64,000 bases of DNA. Source: Cryptomeria japonica (Eukaryota > Streptophyta > Pinopsida > Cupressales > Cupressaceae). Position numbers and translations under genes: made by a program. Position 1 is the stretch's first letter. Each line of letters begins with the position of its first letter. Shown one piece after another: positions 57,916 through 64,000 of this stretch. The notes under the pieces are model-generated. The model ran no database searches, was not told the DNA's origin, and saw only the letters and a program-made list of their open reading frames with translations. The stretch covers positions 605,306,709-605,370,708 of the forward strand of contig NC_081413.1 of the NCBI RefSeq assembly GCF_030272615.1. The letters run 5' to 3'.

Positions 57916-58404
57916 CAAAATTGAAAACTTTCATAATCTAGCAAACAAGGAACAATTAGTTTCAGACTTATTGAGCTTCCTAGGTATCTCTTTGGGTTTT
58001 CATCTAGCATTCAACCTGTCTTTGGGTCTCACAAAGTCCATCATTTCTTTACACCTTGCATTACATACACATTTATCTAAACTTGAGTCAAAAGGTCACT
58101 TGCTTGTCCTCATCCTACTTTGTCAACACATTACATACAACAGCATTTTTCTAAGTGGTCCCTCATCAAGGTCTATCACCTTTGGGTCTCATTTGGTCTT
58201 ACTTAGAGTCAAGGTCAACTTACCTCATCAAGAGAAACTATCATCTCTTTGGATGACACATCTACTCTACTACATACATACTTGGTCTTACACTTTGGAC
58301 ATTGCAAGTAAACCTCAGATTCATTTACATTCCACCCAACTCTTGGTCTTCCATACTTTTTCCATTTTCATCTAGTCTCACACATCTTGGTCAATACCTA
58401 GTTC

Positions 58405-60705
58405 ATGGTTAAAACCCGTTCCCAAAAATCTAGGAGAGAAACTAAAGAGGCTCAAGAGTCTACAAACATGAGTTCCTATGAGTTTGACAATGATATTTTT
58501 TCAATTCTGATCATACTACATTACCTGATATGGATGCCTATAGAAACATTCCAAATGTTGAGCACATGGACACTACAAACATCAATGATACACACAATGA
58601 CAATATGGACAACATTTCAATATATTCAGCAAAAGTGGAAGACTCCATTATGGATCCCCGTTTTAATCAATTGGTTGAGAAAATAATGAGGAGAGATAGA
58701 CAATACTTCTTACAAGTGATGGTACAAAGTGGAGCCAAGATTCCTCATGATTTTGACATGTCTCAAATAATGGAAAATCGACCTTTGCAACAATATCACT
58801 CCAACATGGATCAAAGGAGGCCTAATAGTGGAGGCAATAGAGGACCACATATGGTGCCTAAATCACCATCATCTTTGTTTCAAAAACCCGAGGTCCCATA
58901 CACACATGGTCAAGCATATGATACTCACCTTCGCAGACCATTATGGAAGTCTTATGTAGAAAAATACGCTCAATCATATACCAATGCTAAGGATCAACCA
59001 CCAAAGCAATTGGATATTCAAAGGCAAGCTCAAAATTTGGACACAAGGAAACCCCGCGTCAAATTTGGGGACAACACACTAGAACAACTCATGACATTCT
59101 TATAGAGTATGGTATACAAGGACAAAGAAGATATTCCATTCCTCACCATGACTCTATACCAAGTGGTCCATATACACAACATTACTATAGACCTCCTCCA
59201 TATGAACATGTATGATCAATATCATCCATATATGCAGCATACTCCTCCTCCACTCGGTGGTTCAGGCATGGGGTATGGTCCAAGAAGTTGTTCTCCACCT
59301 AAGAACAATTTGGAACAACAAATTAAGGACTTACAAAAGAAAATGGAGGACATAGATACACCGAAGCCAACATACACAATGAGAGACATATGTCCTTATC
59401 CATTTGATAAGAGCATTCCAATGCCTCCTTTTCCTACACACTTTGTGACACCTAAGTTTGATAAGTACAAAGGAAAAGGGGATCCTAAGGCACATATAAG
59501 ATAGTTTTTCACAACTTGCATTGAGGTAGCAGCAGAAGAGACATATTTGATGATATTATTCCCACAAAGCTTAGGTGATCAAGCTATGGAATGGTTCTCC
59601 CAACTTCCACCTGGAATTAAGTCATGGGGTGACTTAGCAGAGGCATTTATTCAGCATTTCTCATACAACATAGAGACAGAAATATCAGTCACTACTTTGT
59701 GCAACACCAAGCAAAAGGATAGAGAGTCTTTTTCATAATTTTTACAAAGATGGATGAATCTAGAAAATAGATGCTCTTGTGAAATTCCACAAAAACAAAT
59801 GGTAGAGATGTTCACCTAGAATGTTAACAAAGATATTGGTTATGATCTAAGAAAAGCTTGTTTGTCCACCTTCAAGGACGTCATTGAAAAAGGCTTAGCA
59901 ACAGAGATGGTCCTAATTGAACAAGGAGTCATTAAGATATTCAAGGAAACCAAAGAGGACTTTAAAGGAAAAGATAAGCCAAGATTTTGGAATAAAAACA
60001 AGAACACATTCAATGATGGTGTTGTGGATGTCAATACAATATGACCCAAAATCATTTCTTCTGGATCAAGATCTACAAACAATCAAGTGAATACTCAAAC
60101 AAATTCAAAATCATGAAGGAAGTACACTCCATTGGGAGAACCACTTGAGTCAGTTTTCAAAAAACTAGTGGCAAACAAAATAATAACAATTCCAAATTTG
60201 CCTCCATATGAGCCAAAGGTCAAACCAAATTGGTGGAATGATGATGAGTAGTGCGAATTTCATAAGAGAAAAGGTCCTAAGATAGGAAATTGTCATTGAC
60301 TGAAGAACATCATACAAGATCTCATTGATAGAGGTGACATTGAGATTGAAGGACACTCATCCAATCAAGAGCATGAGATGTTTAAGGAACCATTCCCAAA
60401 CCATGACCAGGGAAAAGCTACAGCCATAGATGACCAAACCAGCTATACTATAGCATCTTATAACTATGATTCAACTATCAATCACATCTCGATGGACAAT
60501 TATGTCTCTACCATTATCATCAAGGACAAAACGCCTAAGAATTCTGCCCAAAGACCCAAGACCATCCTGAAAGGAATTGGATCTTCTTCCGAACCTACCT
60601 CTGAATGTAATGTTACAACTCATCGAGGTAAATTCACTTTGCAAGGTGCTCTAGCTAAAAACACTACTTCCTCATCAACCAAGCCTGAGTACGATCTTGT
60701 AGAAT
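58405..60705 (+). pseudogene. Tat-type gypsy gag of element F
   Basis: It starts MVKTRSQKSRRETKEAQEST at 58405; one frame slip near 58515 moves to DMDAYRNIPNVEHMDTTNIN. Disordered Gln/Pro-rich region to about 59300 with a short coiled coil (NLEQQIKDLQKKMEDI). The gag core follows: PKFDKYKGKGDPKAHIR (about 59450), LFPQSLGDQAMEWFSQLPPG (about 59553), IKSWGDLAEAFIQHFSYN and QKDRESFS.FLQRWMNLENR. A Cys/His segment CEFHKRKGPKIGNCH with LKNIIQDLIDRGDIEIEG (60248-60350) closes it. Stops at about 59103, 59502, 59736, 59818, 60042, 60249 and 60298 show it is no longer translated whole. If intact it would form the particle that packages element RNA, relying on another element's polymerase. Confidence 0.85.
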
Positions 60706-60930
60706 AGTTAGGGAAGACACCCGCGCTTATCTCAATCCTTGAGCTCTTACGCATATCCCTCGCATATAAAGCCATTCTTCACAAAATCTTGAGAGACACT
60801 TCTGTCCCTACTGATCTGAACGTGGACCAGTTTCAAGCCATGGTGGGATACCTTTCCGTTCCACACTCCCTTACATTCACAGAAGCCGATGACGCCTCCG
60901 TAAGTCAGCCACATAGTGCACCTTTATGAC
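60706..60930 (+). pseudogene. Gypsy protease-proximal remnant
   Basis: After a stop, LGKTPALISILELLRISLAY (about 60708) and VDQFQAMVGYLSVPHSLTFT (about 60825) resemble the linker between gag and protease in Tat-type elements (KIPALLSIYDAL.MS...). The frame ends at the third motif cluster, and no DTGA protease site follows. Confidence 0.55.
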
Positions 60931-61010
60931 ACAGACGTGCTTGGCACAAACACAAACGTGTCTAGCTAGCCTAGATGTGCCTGACACCAACACAAACATG
61001 CCTCAGCATT
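60925..61010 (-). repeat. Third CGTCTGTG cluster, inverted
   Basis: GACACAGACGTGC, CACAAACACAAACGTGTC and CACCAACACAAACATGCC are the reverse complement of the leader motifs (GCACGTCTGTGTC and so on). The cluster therefore lies inverted relative to clusters 1 and 2 and could pair with them in the transcript. Confidence 0.5.
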
Positions 61011-61505
61011 TTTTGACTTTGTTTGACATATTCTAAAATGCATTAAATGTGCTACCTAACATGCAATAATGACAACATTTATTGCAACAAACTACAAGGA
61101 GGTTTTGTGGTACTTATCGCATCTGATGGCCTCTGAAATCAATGAACGCGATTGAATCTATGCACCAATGCCATCATTGTTGACTGCTCTCTGCTCTCTT
61201 TGCACTCTAATCTCTTGGATGTGTGGATGACAATGAGGATGTATTCCCCTCATGGTCTATTTTATATACTACCCTAGCCCTAGCCCTAGCCTCATTTCCC
61301 GAGTCAGTCTACATTATCCCATGACTCTGTCACTATCCTATCTGGTCAGTCCTTTCTAGCCTTTCTTTCTTATCGAGAGATTTTCTATGATCTTTCCAGA
61401 CATTTTCATCCAATCTCTCGAGGGGGCATATCATTCCCATCTTGGGGCAACTTTGTATCAGTTCATATTATCTTCTTTGAAACAACGCAACAAGTTACAT
61501 TGTCT

Positions 61506-61520
61506 CAAAGAGGGGCAAAA
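61506..61520 (+). other. Polypurine tract of element F
   Basis: CAAAGAGGGGCAAAA immediately before the 3' LTR start TGTAGACACC. Confidence 0.8.
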
Positions 61521-62275
61521 TGTAGACACCTAAAATTGTCCTATCTAATTAAGTAAATATCTTTATTTATTTAATTACTTTAGCCTAATTCTTCTATTAA
61601 TTGAATAAATATTTATTTATTTAATTGATTCATTTATCCTCTTCTAGCCTTATTTCTCATTTAAATAAATACTTTTATTTATTTAAATTATCCTTTTCTC
61701 CTAAATTAAATAAATATTTTATTTATTTAATTGATCCTACTTCTTCTATTAATTAAATAAAACTTTATTTATTTAATTAATTCATTAACCTTTTCTACCT
61801 ATGACACATGTCATTCATCTCTTAATTCCTACACTACCTACCCTCTAATCATAGCCGACCATTTATCTTTTACACCTCTCAATCTTATCCCTCCATTTCT
61901 TATGGTGTCTTCTATATAAGGAGATTCCTCCTTCATTATCAACCCCCCTAGACATATACATTCTAATCAAGTATCCTAGCATTCAAACTTTCATATGAGA
62001 TCCTACTTGCAACCACATTTATGTTCTTTGTTGAGCTCTTGTACACATAAAATTTGAGAGCAAATATATCAAGCAAGATCAATGGAGATACGAAGAATGG
62101 AGATTCAAACCCTATTGGACATGTGATGGTATAATCTTTGTGATTTCATTTTATTTGCATTGTCTTAGGTAATCTTCATATGTTATGGTGGATCTTTGTT
62201 GTTGTTAGGCTAGGGTTTTGTGGTTGAATTCATTTAGTCTTTCAATATTGTTGTTATCCATTTTCACCGTATACA
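61521..62275 (+). repeat. 3' LTR of element F
   Basis: 755 bp, with five AT hairpin units, a TATATAAG box (61913-61920), and a single copy of the segment that is duplicated in the 5' LTR. Ends CCGTATACA. Confidence 0.9.
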
Positions 62276-62280
62276 CGTAC

Positions 62281-62372
62281 TATATAATATAATAATATAT
62301 TATATAATATATTATTATATTATATAATATATTAATATATTATTATATTATACAATATATTATTATATTATA
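62281..62372. repeat. TA-rich array (right part)
   Basis: Continuation of 54945-55184 beyond element F. It is followed by AT-rich sequence with several GATATC-containing palindromic words (GGATATCC at about 62420, CGATATCCGG at about 62505, CCGATATCTGG at about 62520). Confidence 0.8.
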
Positions 62373-62747
62373 TATGTAATTTTAAAATAATTTAAGTATA
62401 AAAATCAGATATATCGGATATCCAATTTTCTGAGACAAATATGTTTCGACAATGATAGCTTGTGAGTCATTTTTAACTCACGGGCTGTGTGATTTTATCA
62501 AAATCCGATATCCGGTGCACCCGATATCTGGTGTTTTGGCAAAAAATTGCTAAAAAATAGATTGAAAGGTAAGAATTTTATCGTTTTCAATCATTTTCAT
62601 TCCTTTTTGTATTTTTTTGTTAATGTTTATTTGATTCTTCATTGAAAATATGGTTTTTTTCATGAAAAGTAGGTTTTTTTAAATCAAATAAATAATTGTT
62701 TAAATTTGTTAACTAAATTCAATTGTTTATATTCAATTAGGTTCAAA

Positions 62748-63944
62748 ATGGGGGATAACAATGAAAACATTGACCAACCACAACTGAAACAACCAAACCC
62801 TCATTTGCCAAATCCCCCCTCAATTCAGGATTTGATTGCACAAAATTTGAATGAATTGAGGGGCATTACAGACGTATATCATAGGATCCCTCACCTAAAC
62901 CCAATATTTGATCCTCTCACGTCGATCATAAAGAGTATGGAAACCATGACTGAGGAGCACAATGCCGCCCTTTTGTGGCAAGATTCTATGAAGGAAAAAT
63001 ATGTAGATGGCTTCTTGTATAAGGATATCAAGGATCTCGAGATATCCAAAGCCGCTATCACCTCATTGTTTGTCAAATCCCCGCACTGGTCAACCCATAG
63101 ATCCCAAAAAAACAAAACTTTCTATTAAATGGTGCACAAATGATGCTATTGTGAAAAAATTTTGGGATCGTTGGTGGATGGTTTTCGACAAACCACCCAA
63201 CAACAATCTTGATATCCCCTTCTATTTCATAAAAAAATTGTATGCTAAGTTTGTTTTACGCAAACATGTGAACTACTTTGACATCCAACCTTTCCAGGGT
63301 GTAGGTTTAGGTATGCCCCAAAATAGACCTAAGGCAGTCAGAGTAGTCCAGGGCCCATATGTCCCCCCTCCTCCTATTGATCCCCCACCTGTAGTGCAGC
63401 ATCCTGATATCATTTGTGAGGTGGCTTCATGGACCATATCAGCTATTCACTCTTTGAGTAGCCTTTTGGTTTCTCAAGCTGGTTCAGTAGCTCAGTCTAC
63501 TCTTGATGGTAGCAGTGCATCCGGTGGCGTTGACACGTCATCCTCAGCTCCACACATATGTGTGCCCCATAGTTGTGTCATGTGTGGGCACGTATGCTTG
63601 GGTCTAGTTGGACAAGTCATTGATCCTCCCGCGGATAGTGCAGATTATGAGGTGCATGAGATGCATGATGCACCAAATATTATTACACAGACTGGAGGAT
63701 ACACTTGGGAGTCCTCACATGCTAGAGGTGAGGAGGCACCGTCATCATACATTGATGATGTATTGGTAAGATTTGTATTTTCACAGTTTATGTTATATTT
63801 TAATAAAATATTTATAATCTAGATAATATTAAGTACTAATTTTTATTTACATGGTCTATTTAACAGTTGATGACTGAGGAGCAGTTGAGACAGATTTAGG
63901 AGGGCACCTTGTTGACCATTTCATTTGGCCTTGATAGCTTGATG
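62748..63944 (+). pseudogene. Unrecognised intron-containing gene, broken, probably transposon-derived
   Basis: ATG at 62748, just after a possible splice acceptor (TTCAATTAG, 62732-62740), opens MGDNNENIDQPQLKQPNPHL. SIQDLIAQNLNELRG and PIFDPLTSIIKSMETMTEEH follow to about 63080. Frame then shifts by one, and KFWDRWWMVFDKPPNNNLDI (about 63148), a Pro-rich stretch, and CVPHSCVMCGHVCLG (about 63562) follow. A splice donor GTAAGA at 63766 and acceptor TTTAACAG ending at 63866 join IDDVL to LMTEEQLRQI, where a TAG stop ends the frame; a further donor may lie at 63945. The low-complexity, Pro/Gln-rich N-terminus and the repeat-rich setting suggest a transposon-associated gene. I do not recognise the family. 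Confidence 0.45.
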
Positions 63945-64000
63945 GTACATATATTATTGCACCTAGTCGTTTGTATTTTATTGTACATACATGTTCATCA

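Larger units (their letters stand above)
55185..62275 (+). mobile_element. LTR retrotransposon F carrying gag only (TR-GAG-like), 7,091 bp
   Basis: 5' LTR 55185-56141 and 3' LTR 61521-62275 share ends TGTAGACACC...CCGTATACA. Target duplications are CGTAT (55180-55184) and CGTAC (62276-62280), one mismatch. Inside are a leader of about 2.3 kb, a gag frame (58405-60705), a short gypsy-like segment after it, and a polypurine tract CAAAGAGGGGCAAAA. No RT, integrase or RNase H is present. This is the layout of terminal-repeat retrotransposons with a GAG domain, non-autonomous relatives of Tat-type gypsy elements. LTRs differ at a few percent plus two indels flanked by short repeats. Confidence 0.9.

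Overview
The window looks like nuclear DNA of a seed plant, most likely a conifer. The reasons are AT-rich spacers, interstitial degenerate TTTAGGG-type arrays, plant-type splice sites, a malectin-like/LRR receptor kinase with conserved intron phases, a laccase remnant, and a dense layer of decayed, nested Ty1/copia, Ty3/gypsy and plant L1-type LINE sequences. The conifer assignment is inference; the plant assignment is secure. I see no bacterial-style operons, CRISPR arrays, rRNA or tRNA genes.

Layout. 1-1009 (minus): an unnamed mobile-element ORF just downstream of a LINE RNase H. 1010-3043: telomere-like degenerate repeat holding a solo copia LTR. 3044-7320: a 5'-truncated copia element with its 3' LTR. 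9588-10187: a higher-order tandem repeat. 10556-16692 (minus): the one nearly intact host gene, a 14-exon receptor-like kinase with a single 1-bp frameshift. 17400-20300: a second telomere-like block, a fragment of the unnamed ORF, an LTR fragment and an LTR/primer-binding-site junction. 21600-25750 (minus): a third copy of the unnamed ORF downstream of a LINE zinc-finger/RNase H. 26040-27650: a dispersed repeat. 29420-30530 (minus): the acidic/coiled-coil end of an element ORF. 30873-32309 (minus): a laccase pseudogene.

33775-48130 is a four-deep nest. A LINE is split by a solo copia LTR (TSD TCTGG). That LTR is split by an 8.9-kb copia element (TSD TAATT). The copia integrase/RT gene is in turn split by a 1.08-kb inverted-repeat transposon (TSD TTGG). 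The fourth and best copy of the unnamed ORF follows the LINE RNase H. 51560-54692 is a gypsy gag region split by a solo LTR. 54693-55184 is an LTR end and a TA-rich array. 55185-62275 is a 7.1-kb LTR element carrying gag only, inserted in that TA array. 62748-63944 is the start of an unrecognised intron-containing gene, broken by a frameshift and a stop.

The most unusual signal is the unnamed ORF family. It occurs four times, and three copies lie on the same strand directly downstream of a LINE RNase H domain, where standard plant L1 elements have no further ORF. Other signals are an inverted repeat that brackets the copia polypurine tract, an array of AT hairpins in the gag-only element's LTR, and inverted clusters of a CGTCTGTG motif in that element's leader and 3' region. 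The only likely functional host gene is the receptor kinase; all the other coding material is transposon-derived or broken.
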